From positions 1 through 64,000 of the forward strand of contig JBHENN010000097.1 of assembly GCA_046262015.1 (NCBI GenBank): DNA of 64,000 bases. Direction: 5' to 3'. The notes under the pieces are model-generated. The model was given only the letters and a program-made list of their open reading frames with translations, did no database searches and had not been told where the DNA came from. Both the position numbers and the translations under genes were made by a program. Positions 26,308-34,469 of the stretch are shown piece by piece. The stretch is from JBHENN01 sp046262015. Lineage in GTDB: Bacteria > Actinomycetota > CADDZG01 > WHSQ01. The stretch's first letter is position 1. Every line of letters begins with the position of its first letter.

Positions 26308-27643
26308 CGGCCGCTCCGGCCTTCCCCTGGTGGCCGTGGTCGGGCGGCCCAACGTCGGCAAGTCGTCGCTGGTCAACCGGGTGTTGGGGCGCAGGGAGGC
26401 GATCGTCGAGGAGATGCCCGGGGTGACGCGCGACCGGACCGGCTTCGTCGCCGCGTGGAACGCCCGCGACTTCGAGATCATGGACACCGGAGGCCTCGAA
26501 CCCGGGGCCGAGGGTCTCGAGGCTCACGTTAGGGACCAGGCCCGGGTCGCCATCGAGATCGCCGACGTGATCGTGCTGGTCGTGGACGCGGCCGCCGGCC
26601 CGATAGAGGACGACCTCGCCGTCGCCGACGTCCTGCGTCGCTCGGGCAAGCCCGTCGTGGTCGCGGCCAACAAGGTGGACGATCCCGCCGACGAGGCCGA
26701 CGCCGCGCGGTTCTACGGCCTGGGTCTGGGCGAGCCCCACCCGCTATCCGCGCTGCACGGGCGGGGATCGGGGGACTTCCTCGACGCCGTCGTCCGTGTC
26801 CTTCCGGCGGCCCCCGGCGAGACCCAACAGGCGTGGGCGTCGCTCGCGATCGTCGGGCGGCCCAACGTCGGCAAGTCCTCGATGCTCAACTCTCTCCTCG
26901 GCGAGCAGCGTGCGATCGTCGACGCGGCCCCCGGGACGACCCGCGACCCGGTCGACTCCTACCTACCGCTGGCGGGGGACCGCACCCTGCGCATCATCGA
27001 CACGGCCGGCATGAGGCGCCAGGCGCACATCACGGACCCGGTGGAGTACTTCGGCTTCCTGCGATCGCGCCGGACGATCCCCCGAGCGGATGCGGTGCTG
27101 CTCGTGGTCGACGTCGCGGAAGGCGTCGCCGGGCTCGACCAGCGGATCGCTCAGGAGGTCGTCGACGAGGGGCGAGCGTGCGTGGTCGCACTGAACAAGT
27201 GGGACCTCGTGACGTCCGAGGAAACGGACCGCGCGCGACTCGAACGAGACGTGAAGAAGAAGCTGCGCTTCCTCGACTGGGCCACGGTGGTACGGACGTC
27301 GGCGCGGACCGGCCGAGGGGTCGACCGCCTGCTGCCCGCGGTCGAGAGCGCGATCGAGACTCACCGGAGAAGGCTCCCAACGGCGCTCGTGAACCGGCTC
27401 GTGACCGATGCTCAGCAGCGGGCGCCTCACCCACGGGCGCGGGCCCGCACGCCACGCGTCCTGTACGCGGTCCAGGCGGACGTCGCGCCTCCTACCTTCG
27501 TCTTGTTCGCGAGCGCCCGGTTGGAGACGAACTACGTGCGCTACATCGAGAACGCCATCCGGGCGGTTCACCCGTTCGCGGGTACGCCCATCCAGATCCG
27601 GGTTCGGTTGAAGACCGCGCGCGAGCGAGAAGACGACGTATGA
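26297..27643 (+). CDS. der: Ribosome assembly GTPase Der (EngA)
   Basis: The 448-residue GTPase has two G domains, each with GRPNVGKSS (near residues 15 and 189), G3 motifs (DTGG and DTAG) and NKxD motifs (NKVD, NKWD), plus a C-terminal KH-like domain ending in PIQIRVRLK. It acts in 50S subunit maturation. It overlaps cmk by 11 bases, the usual cmk-der order. Confidence 0.95.
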   Translation: MAFSGRSGLPLVAVVGRPNVGKSSLVNRVLGRREAIVEEMPGVTRDRTGFVAAWNARDFEIMDTGGLEPGAEGLEAHVRDQARVAIEIADVIVLVVDAAAGPIEDDLAVADVLRRSGKPVVVAANKVDDPADEADAARFYGLGLGEPHPLSALHGRGSGDFLDAVVRVLPAAPGETQQAWASLAIVGRPNVGKSSMLNSLLGEQRAIVDAAPGTTRDPVDSYLPLAGDRTLRIIDTAGMRRQAHITDPVEYFGFLRSRRTIPRADAVLLVVDVAEGVAGLDQRIAQEVVDEGRACVVALNKWDLVTSEETDRARLERDVKKKLRFLDWATVVRTSARTGRGVDRLLPAVESAIETHRRRLPTALVNRLVTDAQQRAPHPRARARTPRVLYAVQADVAPPTFVLFASARLETNYVRYIENAIRAVHPFAGTPIQIRVRLKTAREREDDV

Positions 27644-27692
27644 GCAGCTCGCCGGACGGCGCGCCGAGGCCGCCGGGTATGATCCGCGCGTC

Positions 27693-27766
27693 CGGGACGT
27701 GGCGCAGCTTGGCAGCGCACTGGTCTGGGGGACCAGGGGTCGCCGGTTCAAATCCGGCCGTCCCGA
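27693..27766 (+). tRNA. tRNA-Pro (anticodon GGG)
   Basis: The acceptor arms CGGGACG and CGTCCCG pair perfectly. The anticodon stem CTGGT/ACCAG encloses a loop CTGGGGG with anticodon GGG. The T arm has the GGTTCAAATCC loop, and the discriminator base is A. CCA is not encoded. A TATGAT -10-like box lies seven bases upstream (27679-27684). Confidence 0.95.
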
Positions 27767-27801
27767 CTGAAGAAGCACGCAGAGGAATGAGGCCCTCCGG
27801 C

Positions 27802-28404
27802 ATGTCCGCGACTACCGATCGGCCCGTCGCGTCGGAGCGCGTGCTCACGATCCCCAACATCCTCTCGCTCCTCCGGCTGGCGACCGTACCGGTGTTCTTG
27901 TGGCTGTTCGTGACCGGGCGTGAGGATGTCGCCGTCATCGTCTACGGGATCGCGGCGTGGACCGACTTCTTCGACGGCTACATCGCCCGCCGCACGGGGA
28001 CCGTCACCGAGCTGGGCAAGCTGCTCGACCCCGCGTCGGATCGAATATTCATCCTGGCGCTGGTGGTGATGCTGTTGGCCCGGGGGGCCCTGTCGTGGTG
28101 GCTGGCGGCCGCGATCATCGCGCGCGACCTCGTGGTGCTGAGCGTGTTCCCCGCGCTGGAGCGCAAGAAGGTCGCGCGGATCCCCGTGAACCGGGTGGGG
28201 AAGCTTGCGACCGCGGCGCTCCTGTTCGGGCTCACCTGCCTGGCGCTGGCCGAGACCAGCTTCGCCGAGTGGTGGCCGGCGCGCCCTATCGGCCTTGCCG
28301 TCGCAATCTCCGGCGCCGGGTTGTACTGGATCGCCGGAGCTCTCTACGCGCGCGTGGCGTGGCAGCGTTTCAGGTCACTCGATGCAGGTAGGACCCTGCC
28401 GTGA
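27802..28404 (+). CDS. pgsA: CDP-alcohol phosphatidyltransferase (PgsA-like)
   Basis: This membrane enzyme of about 200 residues has the CDP-alcohol motif (TDFFDGYIARRTG, then GKLLDPASDR) near residues 55-80 and four to five helices. PgsA proteins make phosphatidylglycerol phosphate from CDP-diacylglycerol, although other acceptor alcohols occur in actinobacteria. ATG 27802 has a TGAGG at fair spacing; ATG 27787 is possible but sits directly on the AGAGGA. Its stop overlaps the next GTG. Confidence 0.85.
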   Translation: MSATTDRPVASERVLTIPNILSLLRLATVPVFLWLFVTGREDVAVIVYGIAAWTDFFDGYIARRTGTVTELGKLLDPASDRIFILALVVMLLARGALSWWLAAAIIARDLVVLSVFPALERKKVARIPVNRVGKLATAALLFGLTCLALAETSFAEWWPARPIGLAVAISGAGLYWIAGALYARVAWQRFRSLDAGRTLP

Positions 28405-30947
28405 CGCTTCGGGACATCCAAGCTGTGATCATGGCCGGAGGCGAGGGGTCGCGGCTTCGGCCGCTCACCAGCAACACCCCCAAACCCATGCTGCCCGTGG
28501 CCAACCGGCCCTTGATGGAGCACATCATCACGCTGCTGGGTAGGCACGGGATCACCGACGTCGTAGCCACCGTGCAGTTCCTGTCGTCGGTGATCCGCAA
28601 CTACTTCCGCGATGGCTCCGACGTGGGGGTGTCGCTCTCGTACGCAACCGAAGAGGTCCCGCTCGGGACCGCGGGGTCCGTTTTCGGCGCCCGCGACCTC
28701 CTATCGGGCACCTTCATCGTCATCTCCGGCGATGCGCTCACGGACCTCGACCTCGACGAGGCGGTCGACTTCCACCGCGCGAAGGGAGCGATGGCCACGC
28801 TCGTCCTCAAGCGGATGCAGGACCCGCTGGAGTTCGGGATCGTGATGACCTCCGAGGACGGCCGGATCGAGCGCTTCCTCGAGAAACCGAGCTGGGGGCA
28901 GGTCTTCACGGACACGATAAACACCGGCATCTACGTACTCGAGCCGGACGTCCTCGACCTGATCCCTCCCGACGAGGCACACGACTTCTCGTCCCAGCTC
29001 TTCCCCACGATGCTCGACAAGGGCCTGCCGCTGTACGGGTTCGTCACCGACGCCTACTGGACGGATGTGGGCACCACCGATGCGTACCTGCAGGCACACT
29101 CCGACATCCTGGCGGGCAAGGTCACCCAGGAGATCCCCGGGTTCGAGCTGCGGCCGCGGGTCTGGGCCGGGGAAGACGTGGACGTGCACCCCACCGCCGT
29201 CATAGAAGGTCCCGTCCTCATCGGTGACAACACCCGCATCGGCGCTGGCGCCGTCGTGGGGCCCTACGCCGTCCTGGGGCCGAACACGATCATCGGCGAC
29301 GACGCTCGGGTAGGCAATGGGAGCGTCGTGATGGACGGCAGCTACGTTGGCTCCTACGCGCGCGTGTGGGGGAGCGTGCTCGGCCGCGGTGTGACGCTCG
29401 AGAAGGGGTCCTCGGTGGAAGAGGGGGCCGTACTCGGGGACGAGGTCGTGGTGGGCGCGGGCGCGTTCATCAAGCCCCGCGTCCAGATCTATCCGGCGAG
29501 GAGCGTGGAAGCGGGCGCCATCGTCACTCAGAGTGTCGTCAAGGAGAAGCGAGCGACCCGCAACCTGTTCGGCGCGCGCGGCATGTCGGGCATGATCAAC
29601 GTCGGCATCACTCCCGTCGCCGCGGTCCGCCTGGGCATGGCGTACGGAAGCACGCTAAAACGGGGCAGCGTGGTGGTGACCGGCCGCGACGCGAGCCGGG
29701 CCGCGCGCACGATCAAGCGCGCGGTCGTGGCCGGCCTCAACTCGACCGGGGTCACCTGCCACGACCTCGAGCTGGTCCCCACCCCCCTCACGCGCTTCAC
29801 CGTCTCGAGCGAGCAAGCTTCCGGAGGGATCAGCGTCCGGACCTCACCGCGCGACCCCGAGATCCTCGAGATCCACCTCTTCGACGGCGACGGAGGCGAC
29901 ATCGCGGAGGCCGACCAGCGCAAGATCGAGCGGATGTTCTTCCGGGAGGACTACCGGCGACCCGGACCGTCCAAGCTGGGAGAGCTCGAGTTCCCCCCGC
30001 GGGCGCTGGAGCAGTACACGACCGGTCTCCTGGGCGCTCTCGACCTCGAGAGCATCCGGGCGAGCCGGTCGAAGGTGGTGGTGGATTACGCCTACGGTCC
30101 CTTCGCCACGATCGGACCCTCGATCCTCGGCAGGCTCGGCTGCGACGTGCTCTCGGTGAACGCGTTCACGGACGAGCACCGGCCCGTGCTCGTCGCCGCC
30201 GACGTGGAGCGCCTCCTCGAGCAGCTGTCGGAGCACGTCATGAAGTCGGGCTCCGACCTGGGGGTCCTGATCGAGCCGGGAGGCGAGATCGCGCACCTCA
30301 TCGACGACCAGGGCCGGCGGGTCGAGCACGAGCGCGCCCTGGTGGCCTTCGTGCGTTACGGGTCCATGCTGGGAGCCACCGCGATCGCGCTGCCCGTCTC
30401 GGTATCGAGCGTGTGCGAGACGGTGGCTGCGGGCAACGGAGCCCGGGTCCAGTGGGTCCCGAACACCCTGGCGGCGCTGATGGAGCGGGCGGCCCGGCCG
30501 AGCGTGGGCTTCGCCGGCAACGCCGAGGGCGCGCTGCTCTTCCCCGACTTCATGCCGGCGCCCGACGCGCTGATGACCTTCTGCAAGACGCTCGAGCTGA
30601 TGGCCTCGGTGGAGCGCCCGCTCTCGATCATCGTGGACGACCTCCCCCCCGCGCACGTGGTCACGCGCGACGTCCGCACCCCGTGGGACCTCAAGGGCAC
30701 GGTGATGAGAGAGCTCGCCGCGCAAGGCGCCCGGACCCCGGGGGCCGAGCTGCGCCTCCTCGACGGCGTGAAGGTCATCGAGGACGGGGCATGGACCCTG
30801 GTGATCCCATATCCGGACCAGCCGGCGTGCCGCATCTGGGCCGAAGCGCCCACCCGGGCCGAGGCCGAGGCGCGCGCCGAGGGCCACGCCGAGCTCGTCG
30901 AGCGGATCGTGACCGCAGCCGGAAACATCGACTTGTCGACAACATGA
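28401..30947 (+). CDS. Sugar-phosphate nucleotidyltransferase fused to a degenerate phosphomannomutase-like domain
   Basis: The 848-residue protein has three parts. Residues 1-235 are a nucleotidyltransferase (AVIMAGGEGSRLRPLT, NKPM-like TPKPMLPVANRP, ISGDALTDLDL). Residues about 240-375 are hexapeptide left-handed beta-helix repeats. Residues about 385-820 resemble alpha-D-phosphohexomutases. In that last part the serine loop reads RTSPRDPE, and the metal loop expected as DGDGDR reads EPGGEI, so mutase activity is unlikely. Mannose-1-phosphate guanylyltransferase is the likely activity, supplying GDP-mannose for glycolipids. The GTGA overlap with pgsA fits a phosphatidylinositol-mannoside-like pathway, but this is inferred. 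The last codons carry the TTGTCGACAA motif. Confidence 0.82.
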   Translation: MTLRDIQAVIMAGGEGSRLRPLTSNTPKPMLPVANRPLMEHIITLLGRHGITDVVATVQFLSSVIRNYFRDGSDVGVSLSYATEEVPLGTAGSVFGARDLLSGTFIVISGDALTDLDLDEAVDFHRAKGAMATLVLKRMQDPLEFGIVMTSEDGRIERFLEKPSWGQVFTDTINTGIYVLEPDVLDLIPPDEAHDFSSQLFPTMLDKGLPLYGFVTDAYWTDVGTTDAYLQAHSDILAGKVTQEIPGFELRPRVWAGEDVDVHPTAVIEGPVLIGDNTRIGAGAVVGPYAVLGPNTIIGDDARVGNGSVVMDGSYVGSYARVWGSVLGRGVTLEKGSSVEEGAVLGDEVVVGAGAFIKPRVQIYPARSVEAGAIVTQSVVKEKRATRNLFGARGMSGMINVGITPVAAVRLGMAYGSTLKRGSVVVTGRDASRAARTIKRAVVAGLNSTGVTCHDLELVPTPLTRFTVSSEQASGGISVRTSPRDPEILEIHLFDGDGGDIAEADQRKIERMFFREDYRRPGPSKLGELEFPPRALEQYTTGLLGALDLESIRASRSKVVVDYAYGPFATIGPSILGRLGCDVLSVNAFTDEHRPVLVAADVERLLEQLSEHVMKSGSDLGVLIEPGGEIAHLIDDQGRRVEHERALVAFVRYGSMLGATAIALPVSVSSVCETVAAGNGARVQWVPNTLAALMERAARPSVGFAGNAEGALLFPDFMPAPDALMTFCKTLELMASVERPLSIIVDDLPPAHVVTRDVRTPWDLKGTVMRELAAQGARTPGAELRLLDGVKVIEDGAWTLVIPYPDQPACRIWAEAPTRAEAEARAEGHAELVERIVTAAGNIDLSTT
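30933..30942. promoter_or_regulatory. Perfect TTGTCGACAA palindrome upstream of gcvH
   Basis: The 10-bp palindrome lies 33 bases before the gcvH GTG within the last codons of the upstream gene. CCTATCGACATCGAG at 30948-30962 adds a second TATCGA core. Confidence 0.5.
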
Positions 30948-30974
30948 CCTATCGACATCGAGAGAGGAGCCGAG

Positions 30975-31361
30975 GTGGCCGACACCCCCGCTGACCGCCG
31001 CTATACCAAGGAGCACGAGTGGGCTCGACCCGAGGACGGCCGTGTCGTCGTGGGGATCACCGACTTCGCCCAGGACCAGCTCGGCGACGTCGTGTTCGTG
31101 GGGCTGCCGGAGCCCGGGACCGCGGTCACCGCGGGCCGGCCCATGGGCGAGGTCGAGTCGACCAAGTCCGTGGCCGACCTCTACAGCCCGGTCACGGGCA
31201 CCGTCGCCGCCAAGAACGACGCGGTCGAGCTGAATCCCGAGCTCGTCAACGCCGACCCCTACGGCGCCGGCTGGCTGGTTGCGATCGAGGGGGCCGGCGA
31301 GCTCGATGGGCTGCTCGACGCCGACGGCTATACCGCCTTCGTCGCGGCGCAGGGGGAGTGA
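30975..31361 (+). CDS. gcvH: Glycine cleavage system H protein
   Basis: The 128-residue lipoyl carrier shuttles the aminomethyl group between GcvP, GcvT and dihydrolipoamide dehydrogenase. The lipoylation site is the Lys in GEVESTKSVADLYSPVTG (near residue 64), and the N terminus YTKEHEWARPEDG is typical. GTG 30975 follows GAGGAG. It heads the conserved actinobacterial gcvH-garA-ftsR group rather than sitting with gcvT/gcvP, which are 5 kb downstream. Confidence 0.95.
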   Translation: MADTPADRRYTKEHEWARPEDGRVVVGITDFAQDQLGDVVFVGLPEPGTAVTAGRPMGEVESTKSVADLYSPVTGTVAAKNDAVELNPELVNADPYGAGWLVAIEGAGELDGLLDADGYTAFVAAQGE

Positions 31362-31376
31362 CGACCGCCCTTGACC

Positions 31377-31400
31377 AACCCTAAACGTGCGGTATAGGGT
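31377..31400 (+). promoter_or_regulatory. garA promoter with ACCCTA/TAGGGT inverted repeat
   Basis: ACCCTA (31378-31383) and TAGGGT (31395-31400) are inverted repeats. TAGGGT also serves as a TANNNT -10 six bases before the ATG at 31407. The overlap of operator symmetry and -10 suggests regulation, possibly by the MerR encoded two genes downstream. Confidence 0.45.
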
Positions 31401-31406
31401 CACGCC

Positions 31407-31874
31407 ATGTTCTGCACCAACTGCGGTCACAAGAACCCCGAGGGCTCGAACTTCTGCTCGTCCTGCGGCGCCGCCCTGGCAGCCGCCGGTAGCGGCGAGT
31501 CCACGATCACCTTCGCCCCGGCGGAGCTCGAGACCGACCTCGATGAAGAGATCCACATCAGCCCCGAGGAGCTCGAGGGGGGCCGGGCGGTCCTGATCGT
31601 GAAGCGGGGCCCCAACGCCGGCAGCAAGTTCTTCCTGGATGCCGATTCGACCGACGTGGGCCGGCACCCGGACAGCAGCATCTTCCTCGACGACATCACG
31701 GTATCGCGGCGGCACGCGGAGATCCGCCGTTCAGACCACGGCTTCTCGCTCCACGACATCGGCAGCCTCAACGGGACCTACGTGAACCGGGAGCGGGTCG
31801 AGACCGCCGAGCTGCGCTCCGGCGACGAGATCCAGGTCGGGAAGTTCAAGCTCGTGTTCCTGTCGGGGAGCTGA
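31407..31874 (+). CDS. garA: FHA-domain protein with N-terminal zinc ribbon (GarA-like)
   Basis: The 155-residue product starts with a C4 zinc ribbon (MFCTNCGHKNPEGSNFCSSC) and has a C-terminal FHA domain (residues about 65-150: VGRHPDSSIFLDDITVSRRHAEI, then GSLNGTYVNRERV). GarA/OdhI proteins switch central metabolism when phosphorylated by Ser/Thr kinases. GESTITFAPAE at about 31-41 is in the place of the GarA phospho-threonine motif but is not identical. Mycobacterial GarA lacks the zinc ribbon. Neighbours gcvH and a MerR match the conserved locus. Confidence 0.85.
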   Translation: MFCTNCGHKNPEGSNFCSSCGAALAAAGSGESTITFAPAELETDLDEEIHISPEELEGGRAVLIVKRGPNAGSKFFLDADSTDVGRHPDSSIFLDDITVSRRHAEIRRSDHGFSLHDIGSLNGTYVNRERVETAELRSGDEIQVGKFKLVFLSGS

Positions 31875-31876
31875 CG

Positions 31877-32599
31877 ATGCCTCTGTCTCGCACGCGCGAC
31901 TACCTCAGCATCGGCGAGGTGCTCGACGAGGTCCGGTCCGACTTCCCCGACGTCAGCATCTCCAAGATCCGCTTCCTCGAGGCCGAAGGTCTCCTCACGC
32001 CGGAGAGGACCGCCTCCGGGTACCGCAAGTTCTTCCCCGACGACGTCGCCCGCCTCCGCTACATCCTGGCCCTGCAGCGTGACCAGTTCCTGCCGCTCAA
32101 GGTCATCCGCGAGCGTCTCGCCGGTGCCGATGCAGCGGGCGCGTACCCCGACGCGGGCCCCGCCGCGTCATCGGCGGCGACCAACGGGGGAGCGCGCCCC
32201 CCCAGCCCGGTGGTCGGCAGCGATCTCACCGCGGCCCAGCTCACGCGCCGCGAGCTCGTGGCCGCCGCAGGTCTGACCGACGCCCAGCTCGCGGATCTCG
32301 AAGAGTTCGGGATACTGGCGCGCCGTGACGGAGACCTCTACGACGAGAACGACCTGGCCGCATGTTCGGCGGCAGCCGGGATGCTCGAGTTCGGCCTGCA
32401 GGCGCGCCACCTGCGCATGTTCCGTCAGTTCGCCGACCGGGAAACGGGAACCTACGAGCAGCTCGTCGCCCCCGGGGCGCTGCGCAAGAACCGGGAGGAG
32501 GCGCGCGCCCGCACGGCCCAGTCCCTGGCGCAGCTGGTCGCGCACGCCCGGCGGCTGCACGACGCCCTCGTGCGGTCGAACCTCCGCGCCCTTCTCTGA
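31877..32599 (+). CDS. ftsR: MerR-family regulator, FtsR-like
   Basis: The 240-residue protein has a winged-helix MerR DNA-binding domain (YLSIGEVLDEVRSDFPDVSISKIRFLEAEGLL with ASGYRKF), a low-complexity linker (about 78-115) and a C-terminal helical region. Position after gcvH-garA makes it the counterpart of mycobacterial Rv1828 and corynebacterial FtsR, which affects ftsZ expression. The ATG is two bases after the garA stop. Confidence 0.85.
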   Translation: MPLSRTRDYLSIGEVLDEVRSDFPDVSISKIRFLEAEGLLTPERTASGYRKFFPDDVARLRYILALQRDQFLPLKVIRERLAGADAAGAYPDAGPAASSAATNGGARPPSPVVGSDLTAAQLTRRELVAAAGLTDAQLADLEEFGILARRDGDLYDENDLAACSAAAGMLEFGLQARHLRMFRQFADRETGTYEQLVAPGALRKNREEARARTAQSLAQLVAHARRLHDALVRSNLRALL

Positions 32600-32615
32600 C
32601 GCCCCGCCCGCGCGG

Positions 32616-33752
32616 GTGAACTTGTCGACAAGGCGACTTATCGCCGCAACCCTGCTGGCTCTCTGCTGGGTCGCGCCCGCCGCCCCGGGGACCACGGCCG
32701 GCCGTCGGCCGACCCTGTCGTGTGAGGCGTGCATCGTGGTCGACGACACCGGCCGCACCCTGTTCGCCCGGCGCGCCGGCCGGCCGCTGGCCATCGCCAG
32801 CACGACCAAGATGATGACCGCCCTGCTCGCCGACGCCGCCCTCGCCCGGGACGAGCGGGTCACCGTATCGCCGACCGCGGCCGCCACGGGGGGCGGGGGG
32901 CTCGATCTCGAGGCGGGGGAGAGCTACCCGGTGGACACCCTCCTGAAGGCGTTGCTGATGACCTCGTCGAACGACGCCGCCGTCGCGCTGGCCGAGGCGG
33001 TGGCCGGCACGGAGGCCGCGTTCGTGCGGGCGATGAACCGGCGTGCCGCGGAGCTGGGGGCGCGCGGCACGATGTTCGTGACCGCGCACGGGCTCGACCG
33101 GCCCGGGCACGTCTCCACCGCCCGCGACCTCGCACGGATCGCCGCGGAGCTGCTTTCGGACCCGGAGCTGGCGGCGATCGCGGCGGCGCCGTCCACCACC
33201 GCCGCCGGGCCGGAGGGGAGCATCCTGCTGGAGAACCGTAACCTTCTACTGGAGAGTTATCCGGGGGCGATCGGCGTCAAGACCGGGTACACCGCCGAGG
33301 CCGGCAACGTGTTGGTCGCTGCGGCCCGTCGTCACGGGCGCCGTGTGATCACCGTCGCGCTCGGGTCCGACGACTCATTCGCCGACTCCACCGCGCTTCT
33401 CGACCTCGGGTTCGCGCGCCTCCGCCGGGGGCTGGTGCTGCGCGCCGGTCGACCGGTCGGTGCCCTGGTGTTCGCGGCGGGAGGCGCGTCCCCGATCGTG
33501 GCGGCCGAGACCGTGCGCGGCATCGTGCGGCCCGATCGGGTGGAGGTATCCGTGGCGGCCACCTCCGGCGCCGCGGCGTTGCCGCTCGCGCCCGGGGACC
33601 GCGTCGGCACGATCGTGCTGAGCACCCGCTCGGGCCGCGTCATCGCCGAGGTCGCGGCGGTCGCCGCCGCGCCGGTCGATGCGCCCTCCGGCGGGTGGCT
33701 GGCCGGCCTCCTCGGGGGTCTGCTGCGCGGCGCGTGGCAGGTAGCCGGGTGA
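32616..33752 (+). CDS. dacB: D-alanyl-D-alanine carboxypeptidase (serine-type, DacA/DacB family)
   Basis: The 378-residue penicillin-binding protein has a signal peptide (residues 1-30), the SxxK motif ASTTKMM (near 62), SxN in TSSNDAAVA (near 116) and KTG in GVKTGYT (near 222), then a C-terminal beta-rich domain and a short hydrophobic end. It trims peptidoglycan stem peptides outside the membrane. The GTG at 32616 is followed at once by the TTGTCGACAA motif in codons 3-6. Rare codons occur at 33228-33262. hpt overlaps by four bases. Confidence 0.9.
   Translation: MNLSTRRLIAATLLALCWVAPAAPGTTAGRRPTLSCEACIVVDDTGRTLFARRAGRPLAIASTTKMMTALLADAALARDERVTVSPTAAATGGGGLDLEAGESYPVDTLLKALLMTSSNDAAVALAEAVAGTEAAFVRAMNRRAAELGARGTMFVTAHGLDRPGHVSTARDLARIAAELLSDPELAAIAAAPSTTAAGPEGSILLENRNLLLESYPGAIGVKTGYTAEAGNVLVAAARRHGRRVITVALGSDDSFADSTALLDLGFARLRRGLVLRAGRPVGALVFAAGGASPIVAAETVRGIVRPDRVEVSVAATSGAAALPLAPGDRVGTIVLSTRSGRVIAEVAAVAAAPVDAPSGGWLAGLLGGLLRGAWQVAG
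32622..32631. promoter_or_regulatory. Perfect TTGTCGACAA palindrome at the carboxypeptidase start
   Basis: The palindrome begins six bases after the start of the GTG codon, and GGCGACTTATCGCC follows it (32632-32645). A protein bound here would sit on the initiation region. Confidence 0.5.
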
Positions 33753-34438
33753 CCGACGCCCCGCCCGCCGTGCCCGCCGTGCCCGCCGCCGAGAGAGCCC
33801 CGCACCCCGTGCTGCAACCGCTGCTGTCTCGGTCCGCCCTGGCAACCCGGGCGACCGAGCTCGGGACGGCGCTTGCCGACGACCTCGGCGACGCGCCCGA
33901 GCCCCCGATCCTCATCGGGGTGCTCAAGGGATCGACGTTCTTCCTCGCCGACCTCGTTCGGGCCGTCCCGATCGACGTCGAGGTCGACTTCATGTCCATC
34001 TCGACCTACGCGGAGACGAGCGAGGCGTCGGGGGTCGTGCGGATCGTCAAGGACCTCGAGCTGGACATCGGGGGACGCGACGTCGTGTTGGTGGAGGACA
34101 TCGTCGACACCGGCCTCACCTTGACCTACCTCCGCAGGAGCCTCGGGAGCCGTGGTCCGCGCTCGCTCCGAACGGTGACGCTGCTCGACAAGGCGGCGCG
34201 CCGCATCGTCCCGGTGCCGGTGGAGTACGTCGGCTTCGAGATCCCCGACGTCTTCGTCGTGGGTTATGGGTTGGACTTCCAGTTCCGGTATCGAAACCTC
34301 CCGGACGTCTTCGCGGTAACCGACCTGCCCGCCCTGATGGGGGACCCGCGCATGCTCGAGAGCGCGTTCTTCCAGACCGGCAAGGACCGCTCCGCGCGGA
34401 GCACGAACGCGCCGCGACCGGGGTCCCCGGGCCGGTAG
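33749..34438 (+). CDS. hpt: Hypoxanthine phosphoribosyltransferase
   Basis: The 229-residue purine salvage enzyme shows GVLKGSTFFLADLVR, MSISTYAETSEASGVVRI, the PRPP loop VLVEDIVDTGLTLTYL and the GYGLDF motif. The C terminus carries about 35 extra, probably disordered residues. GTG 33749 overlaps the upstream stop as GTGA. Confidence 0.93.
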   Translation: MTDAPPAVPAVPAAERAPHPVLQPLLSRSALATRATELGTALADDLGDAPEPPILIGVLKGSTFFLADLVRAVPIDVEVDFMSISTYAETSEASGVVRIVKDLELDIGGRDVVLVEDIVDTGLTLTYLRRSLGSRGPRSLRTVTLLDKAARRIVPVPVEYVGFEIPDVFVVGYGLDFQFRYRNLPDVFAVTDLPALMGDPRMLESAFFQTGKDRSARSTNAPRPGSPGR

Positions 34439-34457
34439 GGGGCGCGAGTAACGATGT

Positions 34458-34463
34458 TAGTTT
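34458..34463 (+). promoter_or_regulatory. Candidate -10 box for leaderless bifunctional nuclease gene
   Basis: TAGTTT lies six bases before the ATG at 34470 with no ribosome-binding site in between. Confidence 0.45.
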
Positions 34464-34469
34464 CGTGCG

